Below are positions 51,986-60,033 of a DNA stretch of 64,000 nucleotides, one piece after another. A program made the position numbers and the translations under genes. Source of the stretch: an uncultured delta proteobacterium (GTDB taxonomy: Bacteria; Myxococcota_A; Polyangia; Polyangiales; Polyangiaceae); NCBI GenBank assembly GCA_903906315.1, contig CAIVJW010000244.1, positions 54,387 to 118,386 on the forward strand, given 5' to 3'. The first letter of the stretch is position 1; each line of letters begins with the position of its first letter. The notes under the pieces were generated by a model, which was not told the DNA's origin, searched no databases, and worked only from the letters and a program-made list of their open reading frames with translations.

Positions 51986-52264
51986 ACGGCTCGGCGCGGC
52001 CCGCGCCCTCGGCGGCGAGAGAGCTCCGCTCCCGGGGGCGCACGCGCGTCGGCGCCTGATCGCCGTGCGAGCTCGACCCCGGGCCCGCGCGTGTCCGCGC
52101 GGCGGGAATCATCCTCGCGGTGCGAGAGTTCAGCCAAAGGACCCCAACCAGCGTAGAGTTGAATGCCGACGGAGCACTCTCGTTCCATCGTGTTGCCCTT
52201 TGGTCGCAACGCGCGCTCAGCCCAGCTCGCCTGCCCGCGACCTTTCGACTCGGATGAGAAGGCC

Positions 52265-53089
52265 ATGCCTACAAACGAAATCGCTTCGGCCGTCGGGACG
52301 GCCCTGAAGCCCGCCGCGGGCAGCCCGCCGCTGCGGGAGATCCCGATCGACTGGGAGGCGCTCGAGGACGCCTTCGAGAACAACGCGCCGGAGGTCCACT
52401 CCTACCTCCACCTCGTGACCGGTGACGTGCTGCGCGTCGTGGACGGCGTGGCCGACCCGCAGATGCACGCTCGCATCGCGGCCGATCCGAACTACCTCCG
52501 CATCGACCCGGTCAGCTCGCGCGAGCAGTACCGCTGGATGGAGCGGTACATCCCGATGGTCGAGGACCCGGAGCTGCAGCAGAAGCTCACGCAGGCGATC
52601 GACGGCAAGGGCGCATTCCGGCGCTTCAAGGACGTGCTCATGGCCTACGGGCCGGAGCGCGAGCGCTGGTTCTCCTTCCGCAGCGAGCGGCTGCGCATCT
52701 TCATGGAAGCGTGGCTCAGCGCGCACGCGCTCGAGCCCGTGCCGCGACCCGTGTGGGTCCCCGAGGCGCCGCCTCGCTCGGAGGCCGCCCCGTCGAGCCC
52801 CGGCCTGGCCGAAGCGCCGCCGCGTGAGGAGCCGCGCGAGGTGCGCCGCGGCAAGAGCGTGGAGACGCTCCGCAAGAACCTCCGCGACATCTCCGACGCG
52901 CTGGGACCGCGCGACCTCGACACGCTCACCGCGTTCGCCGAGTTCCTCAAGGCACGGCGGGCTGCGCGATCGTTCGCGCATCACGCGCACGAGCCGCACG
53001 AGCCGCACGAGATCCACGAGATCCACGCGCACGCCGACGACGAGGCGCCTGCGTCCCACGAGGGCGCCACCGGGGCCGAGCGCGGGTAG
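52265..53089 (+). CDS. UPF0158-family protein with His/Glu-rich tail
   Basis: The 274-residue protein has a UPF0158-like N-terminal domain (about 20-165): PIDWEALEDAFENN, HSYLHLVTGDVLRV, REQYRWMERYIPMVED, GKGAFRRFKDVL and ERWFSFRSERLRIF. The family function is unknown. After a variable linker comes a helical segment (KSVETLRKNLRDISDALGP) and a C-terminal tail with HEPHEPHEIHEIHAHA, a short tandem repeat with about ten His and many Glu that could bind metal. ATG at 52265 is favoured, with GAGAAGG upstream; ATG 52163 is also in frame. Confidence 0.82.
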   Translation: MPTNEIASAVGTALKPAAGSPPLREIPIDWEALEDAFENNAPEVHSYLHLVTGDVLRVVDGVADPQMHARIAADPNYLRIDPVSSREQYRWMERYIPMVEDPELQQKLTQAIDGKGAFRRFKDVLMAYGPERERWFSFRSERLRIFMEAWLSAHALEPVPRPVWVPEAPPRSEAAPSSPGLAEAPPREEPREVRRGKSVETLRKNLRDISDALGPRDLDTLTAFAEFLKARRAARSFAHHAHEPHEPHEIHEIHAHADDEAPASHEGATGAERG

Positions 53090-53115
53090 TCGGTCGTCGC
53101 GTCGTCGCGAACGAA

Positions 53116-53133
53116 GGGGCCGCCGGCGGCCCC
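53116..53133. terminator. Palindromic hairpin between convergent genes
   Basis: GGGGCCGCCGGCGGCCCC is a perfect 18-base palindrome lying between the rightward UPF0158 gene (ends 53089) and the leftward broken gene (ends 53169). It resembles the first stem of the 49-bp units at the right end of the window. No T-tract follows. Confidence 0.45.
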
Positions 53134-53168
53134 AGCCTCCCGCGCCTTCGTGCCCGCCGGCGCGTCCG

Positions 53169-53548
53169 CTACGTGGCGGGAGCCTTGATCACGACGAGCG
53201 TCACGCGCGCCCGGGCGGTCTGGAAGTAGGCCTCCAGCGCCTGGGCGAGCCGCTGGCCGCTGTACCACTGCTTGAGCGGCTTCGCGACGGCCGCGAAGGG
53301 CTGGTGACCGAACGGCGTCGCGCCCGATCGGAGCGCCTCGCGCAGCTCGAGATGGCTCGGCGCGAGCATGGGCGCGACCATGCGGTCGAGCCGCCCGTCT
53401 CGGGCGCGTGCCACCGGACGACCACGCGGTCGATCGCGACGGCGGCGGCGGGATCCGCCTGGGCCACGCGCGGCCCCGCCGTGGCCAGCGACGCGAGCCC
53501 CGCCCCGAGCGCGACCACCAGCAGCCCGGGCCTCCGCCGCGACGTCAC
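53169..53548 (-). pseudogene. Frameshifted small secreted protein
   Basis: Two frames together make one plausible protein. From GTG 53548, the first frame gives a signal peptide (LLVVALGAGLASLATAGPRVAQA) and then AIDRVVVRWHAPETGG. Near 53390-53400 the coding sense moves to another frame, which continues RLDRMVAPMLAPSHLELREA and GHQPFAAVAKPLKQWYSGQR and ends VTLVVIKAPAT at 53169. One base (a G in the GGGCGG run) appears to be missing. It may be a true pseudogene or a sequencing error in a G-rich run. The family is not recognised. Confidence 0.6.
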
Positions 53549-53639
53549 GCCCCCGATGGTAGCGCGCCACGAGGTGCGAGCGGGACGCGACGTGGAGAAA
53601 GGCGACGGCCGCGACCGCCGCATGGATTAGCCTCGGCGC

Positions 53640-54611
53640 GTGTCTCACGGCGGTGGCGATCCCCTCAAGGTCATTCGCGCGGCGCTGGTGGCCAACCTGG
53701 CCATCGCCGTCGTCAAGTTCGTCGCGGCCTACCTCTCTCAGAGCACGGCCACGCTCGCCGAGGCCGTCCACTCGGTCGCCGACACCGGCAACCAGGGGCT
53801 GCTCCTCGTCGGCATCCACCTCGCGTCGCAGCGCGACGACGAACGCTTCCCCTTCGGGCGAGCGTCCGAACGCTACTTCTGGCCCTTCATCGTGGCACTC
53901 CTGCTCTTCAGCGTCGGCGGGGCCTTCGCGCTCTACGAGGGCGTGCACAACGCGATGCACCCGCCCACCCCCGACCTCTCGAGCTTCTGGAGCCTGCGCC
54001 ACGGCCCGCTGACGAGCCTCCTCGTCCTCAGCGTCTCGGCGGCCTTCGAGGGCTTCTCGTTCTCGGTGGCGATGAAGGAGTTCCGCCACGCCGCGCGGGG
54101 GAAGACCGTCCGCGAGGCCCTCTTCGGCGGCAAGGATCCGACGATCCCGCTCGTCCTGATGGAGGACCTCTCGGCGCTCGTCGGCCTCGCCATCGCGTTC
54201 GTCGCCGTGGCGCTGTCCGCGATCACGGGCAACGGCATCTGGGACGCGGTGGGGTCGATCCTCATCGGCGTCCTGCTCATGACGGTGGCCGGGATCATCG
54301 CGCGCGACGCGCACAGCCTCCTTATCGGCGAGCGCGCGGTCCCAGAGGTCGAGCACGAGGTCCGGCGCATCACCGAGGCGACGCCGGGGGTCCGCTGCGT
54401 CACGCAGCTCCTGACGATGCACCTCGGGCCGGAGTTCGTGCTGCTCGCGATGAAGGTCGCGTTCGAGCCGGCGCCGCTCGCCGAGCTCGAGGAGACGATC
54501 GACGAGATCGAGCGGCGGGTCCGCGACGAGATCCCCATCATGAAGAAGATCTTCATCGAGCCCGACTCGAAGGGCGATCGCCGCGGCGTCGAGCCCGCTC
54601 CGGCCAGCTGA
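53640..54611 (+). CDS. Cation diffusion facilitator family transporter
   Basis: The 323-residue protein has six hydrophobic segments and a C-terminal cytoplasmic domain (about 215-310, VEHEVRRITEATPGVRCVTQ), as in CDF proton/metal exchangers. Marks: AEAVHSVADTGNQGLLLVG in helix 2 with the His/Asp pair, and FPFGRASERYFWPFIVALL. Helix 5 carries MEDLSALVGLAIAF. Such proteins export Zn, Fe or Mn; the specificity cannot be fixed here. The start is GTG at 53640, and no RBS is obvious. Confidence 0.9.
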   Translation: MSHGGGDPLKVIRAALVANLAIAVVKFVAAYLSQSTATLAEAVHSVADTGNQGLLLVGIHLASQRDDERFPFGRASERYFWPFIVALLLFSVGGAFALYEGVHNAMHPPTPDLSSFWSLRHGPLTSLLVLSVSAAFEGFSFSVAMKEFRHAARGKTVREALFGGKDPTIPLVLMEDLSALVGLAIAFVAVALSAITGNGIWDAVGSILIGVLLMTVAGIIARDAHSLLIGERAVPEVEHEVRRITEATPGVRCVTQLLTMHLGPEFVLLAMKVAFEPAPLAELEETIDEIERRVRDEIPIMKKIFIEPDSKGDRRGVEPAPAS

Positions 54612-54690
54612 GCCCGACGCCCCCTCGGCGCGCGCGCTCTCGCCGCGGTTTCTTGCCCATGTCGCCAGATGTAGGACAAGAAGCCACATC

Positions 54691-55623
54691 ATGCTTCGAG
54701 CGCTCGTGACCTTCGGCGGGCTCCTGCCCGCGGGCCTGCTCCTGTTCTCCGCGTGTGCGCAGCACGCGCCGCCCGACCCCGGGCCTGCGGCGAACGACGA
54801 TCCGACCTCGGGCGTCGTCGGCGGGCCCGACGCGACGGTCGCCCCGACGCCGAGCGCGGAGCCCACGGGGGAGCCGCGCGCGGCCAGCCTGCCGGGCCGC
54901 ACCGAGGGCTGCCCCGGCGACATGGTCCGCGTCGAGGGCGAGTACTGCCCCGCGGTGATGGAGGAGTGCCTCGAGCACCACCAGGAGTTCAAGAGCGCCG
55001 GCGGGCAGAAGAACGTGAGCGAGCGCTGCCTGAAGTTCGCGAAGCCCTCGAAGTGCGTGTCGAAGCAGCGCGAGCACCAGTCGTTCTGCATGGACCGCTA
55101 CGAGTACCCGAACAAGGTCGGCGAGCTGCCGCGGGTGCTGACCTCGTGGACCCGCGCCAAGGAGACCTGCGCGGCCGAGGGCAAGCGGCTGTGCTCCGAG
55201 GACGAGTTCAACTTCGCGTGCGAGGGGCCGGAGATCCTGCCGTACGTCTACGGGTTCGAGCGCGACGCCTCGGTCTGCAACATCGACAAGCCCTACCGCT
55301 ACCCGGACCACTCGAAGGTCCTGCCGATGTACGACGAGTGCCTCGAGACGCCGTGGTGCGCGGCCGAGCTCGCGCGGCTCGATCAGCGCGAGAAGATCGG
55401 CGAGCGGACGAGCTGCGCCGCGTGGTCCGGGGCCTACGATCTCAACGGCAACGTGAACGAGTGGGTCGAGATCCCCGGCCAGAAGGCCCCGAACCGCAGC
55501 GGCCTCAAGGGCGGCTGGTGGGGCCCGGTCCGCGGGCGCTGCCGGCCGACGGTCACGTTCCACAAGGAGAACGACTACGGCTACGAGGCCGGCTTCCGCT
55601 GCTGCAAGGACGCGGCGGACTGA
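54691..55623 (+). CDS. Lipoprotein with FGE/SUMF1-type domain
   Basis: The 310-residue protein has lipobox LLFSAC (Cys22), a short disordered tether (to about 70), then a Cys-rich formylglycine-generating-enzyme-like fold. Visible marks are FCMDRYEYPNKVGELP, AKETCAAEGKRLCSEDEFNFAC, YDLNGNVNEWVE, LKGGWWGPVRGRCRP and the closing YGYEAGFRCC. The many extra cysteines suggest disulfides. Most SUMF1-like lipoproteins of this kind lack enzyme activity and serve as surface binding modules (known for the family). ATG at 54691. Confidence 0.83.
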   Translation: MLRALVTFGGLLPAGLLLFSACAQHAPPDPGPAANDDPTSGVVGGPDATVAPTPSAEPTGEPRAASLPGRTEGCPGDMVRVEGEYCPAVMEECLEHHQEFKSAGGQKNVSERCLKFAKPSKCVSKQREHQSFCMDRYEYPNKVGELPRVLTSWTRAKETCAAEGKRLCSEDEFNFACEGPEILPYVYGFERDASVCNIDKPYRYPDHSKVLPMYDECLETPWCAAELARLDQREKIGERTSCAAWSGAYDLNGNVNEWVEIPGQKAPNRSGLKGGWWGPVRGRCRPTVTFHKENDYGYEAGFRCCKDAAD

Positions 55624-55712
55624 GCGACCTCGCGCCGTCCGCCGCGGGCTCGGGGCCCGCTTCCTCGGAAGCCTGAGAGGCTTTTCGGCCCGGGTCCGGC
55701 TAGCATCCCGCC

Positions 55713-56756
55713 ATGGCGGCGAGCGGGTCCCCGGGGCGGCTGCGCGTTGCGACGGGAATCGTCGTCGCGGCCGCGATCGCGACGACGCTCCTGCCGGCTC
55801 GCGGCGACGAGGCCGGCGGCAAGGGCGCGAACGCGGGCGTGCGGATCGGGCTCGTGTTCGACGTCGGCGGTCGCGGCGACAAGAGCTTCAACGACGCGGC
55901 GTGGGAGGGCATCTCGCGCGCGGCCCGCGAGCTCGGGGTGACCACCGAGATCCTCGAGCCGAGCGGCGCCGAGGACCGCGAGGCCGCGATGCGCCTCTTC
56001 GGCGCGCGCGGCTTCGACCTCGTGTTCGGCGTCGGCTTCATCTTCTCGACGGACGTCAACGTCGTCGCGCGGGCGTTCCCGGCGACGCGCTTCGCGTGCA
56101 TCGACTACTCGCCTCCCATGGTCGGGGAGATCCCGCCGAACGTCTCGGGCCTCACGTTCCGCGAAGAAGAGGGCTCGTTCCTCGTCGGCGCGGTCGCGGG
56201 CCTGCTGAGCAAGACGAAGCACGTCGGCTTCGTCGGCGGGATGGACATCCCGCTCATCCACAAGTTCGAGGCGGGCTACCGCGCCGGCGCCCTCGAGGTC
56301 TGCCCGACCTGCGAGGTGCACGTCGCGTACGCCGGGACGACCCCGGACGCCTTCCGCGACCCCGTGAAGGGCAAGGCGCTCGCCGTCTCGCAGATCACGG
56401 CCGGCGCGGACGTCCTCTACCATGCGTCCGGGACGACCGGGCACGGGGTGTTCGAGGCCGCGCACGACATGGGCGCGAAGGCGATCGGGGTCGACTCGGA
56501 CCAGTACGACGAGATGCCCGGCACCGTCGCAACCAGCATGATCAAGCGAGGCGACGTCGCCGTGTTCGACACGGTGAAGTCGGTCCTCGAGGGGCACTTC
56601 CGGGGCGGCCTCGCCTCGTTCGGCCTGGCCGAGGACGCCGTCGGCTACGTGAGCGAGGGGCCGCACGGCAGCGCGATCCCCGCCGACGTGAAGGCGCGCG
56701 TGGCCGCGCTCCGCGAGCGCGTGGTCCAAAAGGAGATCCGCATCCCGGTCAAGTGA
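55713..56756 (+). CDS. BMP-family (PnrA/Med-like) solute-binding protein
   Basis: The 347-residue protein has an N-terminal signal peptide or anchor (VVAAAIATTLLPARG) without a lipobox Cys. Two Rossmann-like lobes of the BMP family follow: IGLVFDVGGRGDKSFNDAAWEG, FGVGFIFSTDVNVVARAFP, FREEEGSFLVGAVAGLLSKT, and GVFEAAHDMGAKAIGVDSDQ. Relatives bind purine nucleosides for ABC import. No permease or ATPase gene is adjacent, so the partner is elsewhere or the protein acts in sensing. ATG at 55713. Confidence 0.88.
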   Translation: MAASGSPGRLRVATGIVVAAAIATTLLPARGDEAGGKGANAGVRIGLVFDVGGRGDKSFNDAAWEGISRAARELGVTTEILEPSGAEDREAAMRLFGARGFDLVFGVGFIFSTDVNVVARAFPATRFACIDYSPPMVGEIPPNVSGLTFREEEGSFLVGAVAGLLSKTKHVGFVGGMDIPLIHKFEAGYRAGALEVCPTCEVHVAYAGTTPDAFRDPVKGKALAVSQITAGADVLYHASGTTGHGVFEAAHDMGAKAIGVDSDQYDEMPGTVATSMIKRGDVAVFDTVKSVLEGHFRGGLASFGLAEDAVGYVSEGPHGSAIPADVKARVAALRERVVQKEIRIPVK

Positions 56757-56842
56757 CGGCGCGGTGACCCGATCGGGCCGGAGGAGCCGCGCGTCGCTGC
56801 GCGTCGGCACGTCGTGACGAACACGTCAGCGCGCGCGTCCGA

Positions 56843-57781
56843 TCACCACTTGACCAGCACCTTCGGCGGATCGACGAGCGCCTTGCCGTGCGGGACGTCG
56901 ACGACCACGTCGAGGTAGGCGCTGCCGGGCTTGCCGAGGTCGGCGCCGAGGACCTTGGGCTCGACGCGCGGAACGAGCGCGTCGGCCGCGATCGCGTTGA
57001 TGTCCTCGGCGGTGCCCGTCACGTAGACCGTCACCACGGCGGGGCGCGTCGTCGCGCGCGGGACGCCGACGACCTCGACCTTGAGGTTCGGCATCTTGTT
57101 CGTCACGACCTCGCGGGCCAGCTCGACGGAGGTGTCGACCGCGTCGACGTCGAGCGTCACGAGCTTCGGCAGCTCCTCGAGCTTGAGCTTCTTGCGGTGC
57201 ACGCCCTCGGGCAGGCCGGTCACGTCGAAGAGCGCCGTGCGGATGACCGTGAAGGTCTCGACGAGCGAGCGCGGGCCGCGCACGGTGACGACCGCCGGCG
57301 CGACGGTCGTCGGCCCCTTGACCGAGAGGCCGTGCACGGGCTCGCCGGTGCGGAGCACCTGGACGTGGATCGATCGGAGGACGACCTCGTCCCACTTCAA
57401 CACGATGGCCGACGGGTAGATCTGCTCCACGGTCACGCCGGGCGGGACGTGGAACATGGAGGGTGCGAGGTCGACGCGCGTCTCGTGGCCGCTCAGATCG
57501 AGGCGCAGGCTGCCGAGATCGTCCGCGCGGAGATCGTCGAGCTGGGTGCGCGAGCCGCGCACGGTCACGGCGACCTCGGGCGGAAGCTGCGTCATCAGCT
57601 GGCGCGTCGTCTCCGGCGGCTGGATCGCGACGACGGGCACCGAGAGCGTGCGGCGCGCGTTCTCCGCGCCGTGGATGAAGGCGTAGAAGCCGAGCGCCGC
57701 GAGCAGCGACAGGGCCTTGAGCCCGAAGTTGTCGAAGACCACCCCGCGGATCGCCTCGCGCCATCCATCCTTCGGCGTCAC
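56843..57781 (-). CDS. cdaR: YbbR-domain protein, probable CdaA regulator CdaR
   Basis: The 312-residue protein has one N-terminal membrane anchor (NFGLKALSLLAALGFYAFIHG) and several YbbR repeats outside the membrane. These show the family pattern PPEVAVTVRGSRTQLDDL, PAVVTVRGPRSLVETF and PAVVTVYVTG. In Firmicutes such proteins (CdaR) bind and modulate the diadenylate cyclase CdaA, whose gene is just upstream here. GTG at 57781 overlaps the cdaA stop by four bases, so the two are co-translated. The regulatory role is inferred from this arrangement. Confidence 0.9.
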   Translation of the reverse strand: MTPKDGWREAIRGVVFDNFGLKALSLLAALGFYAFIHGAENARRTLSVPVVAIQPPETTRQLMTQLPPEVAVTVRGSRTQLDDLRADDLGSLRLDLSGHETRVDLAPSMFHVPPGVTVEQIYPSAIVLKWDEVVLRSIHVQVLRTGEPVHGLSVKGPTTVAPAVVTVRGPRSLVETFTVIRTALFDVTGLPEGVHRKKLKLEELPKLVTLDVDAVDTSVELAREVVTNKMPNLKVEVVGVPRATTRPAVVTVYVTGTAEDINAIAADALVPRVEPKVLGADLGKPGSAYLDVVVDVPHGKALVDPPKVLVKW

Positions 57782-58980
57782 GACTCGTCACCGCGTGCGG
57801 GCGCGTCCTCCGGGCGGTCGGCCTCGGGACGGGCGGCGGGCGTCGGCGGGCGGGCGCTCGGCGGCGGCGACGTCTGCACGGCCCCGCTGGCCGGGACGAA
57901 CGTGGCGGATCGCGTCGTCGGGCTCGTCGCGGCCGCGGACCCCGCGAGCGTCGACGCGGGCGGCATCTCGATGCTCTTCGCGCCGCGCTCCGAGGGATCG
58001 GGCGGAGGCGCCTGGCGCGTCGAGGAGGGGGCGACGACCTTGCCGGTCGACGGGGCCTTCATCGAGCCGGGCGTGAACGCGCCCGGCACGCGCGCCGACC
58101 CCTCGCCGGGCAGCGTCGCGACCGCGGGACGCGGCGTGGCGCCGACGGCGGCGGGACGCACGGACACGGGGCCCTTGCGCGCGGACTTCTTGCGCGCGGA
58201 CCGCCCGAACAGCCCGAGCAGCGCGTGCCGAAGCGACTGGCCGTCGAGGTTCGACACGATGTTGCCGCTGAAGCAGAAGCTGATCGTGCCGCGCTCCTCG
58301 CTCACGACGACGACGACGGCGTCGGTCTCCTCGGTGATGCCGAGCGCCGCGCGGTGGCGAGAGCCGAGGCTCGCGTCGAGGATCTTCGTCTCGGGCATCG
58401 GGAAGAAGACGCCCGCGCGCGCGATCTTGAGATCGCGGATCAACACCGCGCCGTCGTGGAGCTTGTTCACCGACTCCGGCACGAAGAGCGAGACGAGCAG
58501 CTCGCGCGTGACCACGCTCTCGATCGCGATGCCCTCGCTCTTGCAGAACTCGAGCATGTTCGCGTCCTGCTCGAACGCGATGATGGCGCCCATGCGGTGG
58601 CGCGCGAGCTCGGTCGCCGCGGCGACGACCTCGTCGATGACGCGCGACTGCTGCTCACGACCGCCCGACAGCCAGGCCTTGCCGCCCATGCGGATGAGCG
58701 CGCGGCGGATGTCGTTCTGGAAGACGACGACCACCACGAGGATGATCGAGGAGAGCAGCCAGGAGAGCAGGTTGAGCAGCGTGACGAACTGGAAGAGCTT
58801 CGCCGCGAGGTAGACGACGAAGACGATGAGCAGGCCGACGCCCATCTGGATCGCCCGCGTGCCGCGCAAGATGAGGAGCGCGCGATAGACGATGTACGCG
58901 ACGATGAAGATGTCGAAAAGATCGCGCAGAACCTCGAGCGGCGCGCGGGCGGTGAACAGGTGGAGCAGGCCCTCACGCAC
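57778..58980 (-). CDS. cdaA: Diadenylate cyclase CdaA (membrane-bound c-di-AMP synthase)
   Basis: The 400-residue protein has three N-terminal helices (about 20-87) and a DAC domain (about 105-260) with the catalytic motifs DGA (Asp176-Ala178, LHDGAVLIRD) and RHR (Arg208-Arg210, GSRHRAALGITEETDAV). It condenses two ATP to c-di-AMP. An unusually long Pro/Ala/Ser-rich tail of about 120 residues follows; most CdaA proteins end near residue 275. GTG at 58980, preceded by GAGGAGG, is the best start and overlaps the folP stop by eight bases. The gene order folP-cdaA-cdaR puts it in one operon. Confidence 0.94.
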   Translation of the reverse strand: MREGLLHLFTARAPLEVLRDLFDIFIVAYIVYRALLILRGTRAIQMGVGLLIVFVVYLAAKLFQFVTLLNLLSWLLSSIILVVVVVFQNDIRRALIRMGGKAWLSGGREQQSRVIDEVVAAATELARHRMGAIIAFEQDANMLEFCKSEGIAIESVVTRELLVSLFVPESVNKLHDGAVLIRDLKIARAGVFFPMPETKILDASLGSRHRAALGITEETDAVVVVVSEERGTISFCFSGNIVSNLDGQSLRHALLGLFGRSARKKSARKGPVSVRPAAVGATPRPAVATLPGEGSARVPGAFTPGSMKAPSTGKVVAPSSTRQAPPPDPSERGAKSIEMPPASTLAGSAAATSPTTRSATFVPASGAVQTSPPPSARPPTPAARPEADRPEDAPARGDES

Positions 58981-59866
58981 GCGCGGCCTCCTCGAGGCGC
59001 GCCGCGGGCGGCCTCGCACCGGCGTGGTCGATGGCGGCGGCGACCGCGAGCGCCTCGCGCACCTCGCGGACGTCGTGCACGCGAAGGATGGCCGCGCCTC
59101 GCGACGCGCACGCAAGGCACGCCGCGAGGGTGGCCGCGAGCCGATCGCCGGGCGGCGGGCGCTCGGCCTCGGGCAAGGTCGAGACGAGGAACGACTTGCG
59201 GCTCGGGCCGGCGAGCACGGGGAAGCCGAGCGCGACGATCTCGTCGAGGCGCGCGAGCAGCTCGAGCGACTGGCGCGCGTTCTTGGCGAACCCGAAGCCC
59301 GGATCCACGATCACGCTCTCCCGCGGCAGCCCCGCGGCGATCGCGCGCGCGGCGGCGTCGACGAGCTCGCGCCCGACGTCGGCGACGACGTCGCGGTAGG
59401 CGGCGTCGTCGTAGACGGAGAAGCCCCGCATCGCGGTCATCGAGCCGCGGCTGTGCATGAGGACGAGCGACGCGCCGTGCCTGGCGCAGAGGTCGCCGAG
59501 CTCGGCCGCCGGCTCGAGCGCGACGCTGTTGACGACGCTGGCCCCGCGCGCGAGGGCCCACGCAGCGACGGCAGGCGAGGTCGTGTCGATCGAGGCGATC
59601 AGGCCGCGCTCGACGACGATCTCGATGGAGCGGCCGAGGCGCGCGATCTGATCGTCGTCGGCGATGGGCTCCGAGCCCGGCCGCGTCGACTCCGCGCCGA
59701 CGTCGATGAGGTGGGCCCCCTCGCGTCGAAGCGCCTCGACACGATCGCGCGCGGCCGCCTCGTCGACGAACCTCCCGCCGTCGGAGAACGAGTCGGGCGT
59801 GCGGTTCAGGACCCCCATGATCGCCGCGCTGCGCATCGAGGCGAGCAGCGTGCGCAGGGACGTCAT
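58973..59866 (-). CDS. folP: Dihydropteroate synthase
   Basis: The 297-residue enzyme joins 6-hydroxymethyl-dihydropterin diphosphate with p-aminobenzoate in folate synthesis. Motifs: IMGVLNRTPDSFSDGG (pterin loop), HLIDVGAESTRPGSEP, IDTTSPAVAAWALARGA, DPGFGFAKNARQSLELL and AGPSRKSFL. ATG at 59866 sits in GAGGGATG. Divergent from the PgpH-like gene, with a 167-base shared upstream region; first gene of folP-cdaA-cdaR. Confidence 0.95.
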   Translation of the reverse strand: MTSLRTLLASMRSAAIMGVLNRTPDSFSDGGRFVDEAAARDRVEALRREGAHLIDVGAESTRPGSEPIADDDQIARLGRSIEIVVERGLIASIDTTSPAVAAWALARGASVVNSVALEPAAELGDLCARHGASLVLMHSRGSMTAMRGFSVYDDAAYRDVVADVGRELVDAAARAIAAGLPRESVIVDPGFGFAKNARQSLELLARLDEIVALGFPVLAGPSRKSFLVSTLPEAERPPPGDRLAATLAACLACASRGAAILRVHDVREVREALAVAAAIDHAGARPPAARLEEAARA

Positions 59867-60033
59867 CCCTCGGGCGTAGCAACTCTTGCGCCGAAGGGCA
59901 ATTGGGGAAGCGGCGCAGGCGCAGGTGCGCCTCGTTGCTAGGCGAACGCGGCCGTCGGCCGGCGGCGGGCCCGGCGGGCGCATGGCGGCCGATCGACGGG
60001 CGCGGGTCGACCTGCTAGCGTCGAATCGCCACG

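Noticed and set aside
59867..60033. c-di-AMP riboswitch (ydaO type) ahead of folP or the PgpH-like gene
   Set aside because: The region is too short and shows none of the paired stems expected; only one spaced inverted repeat was seen.
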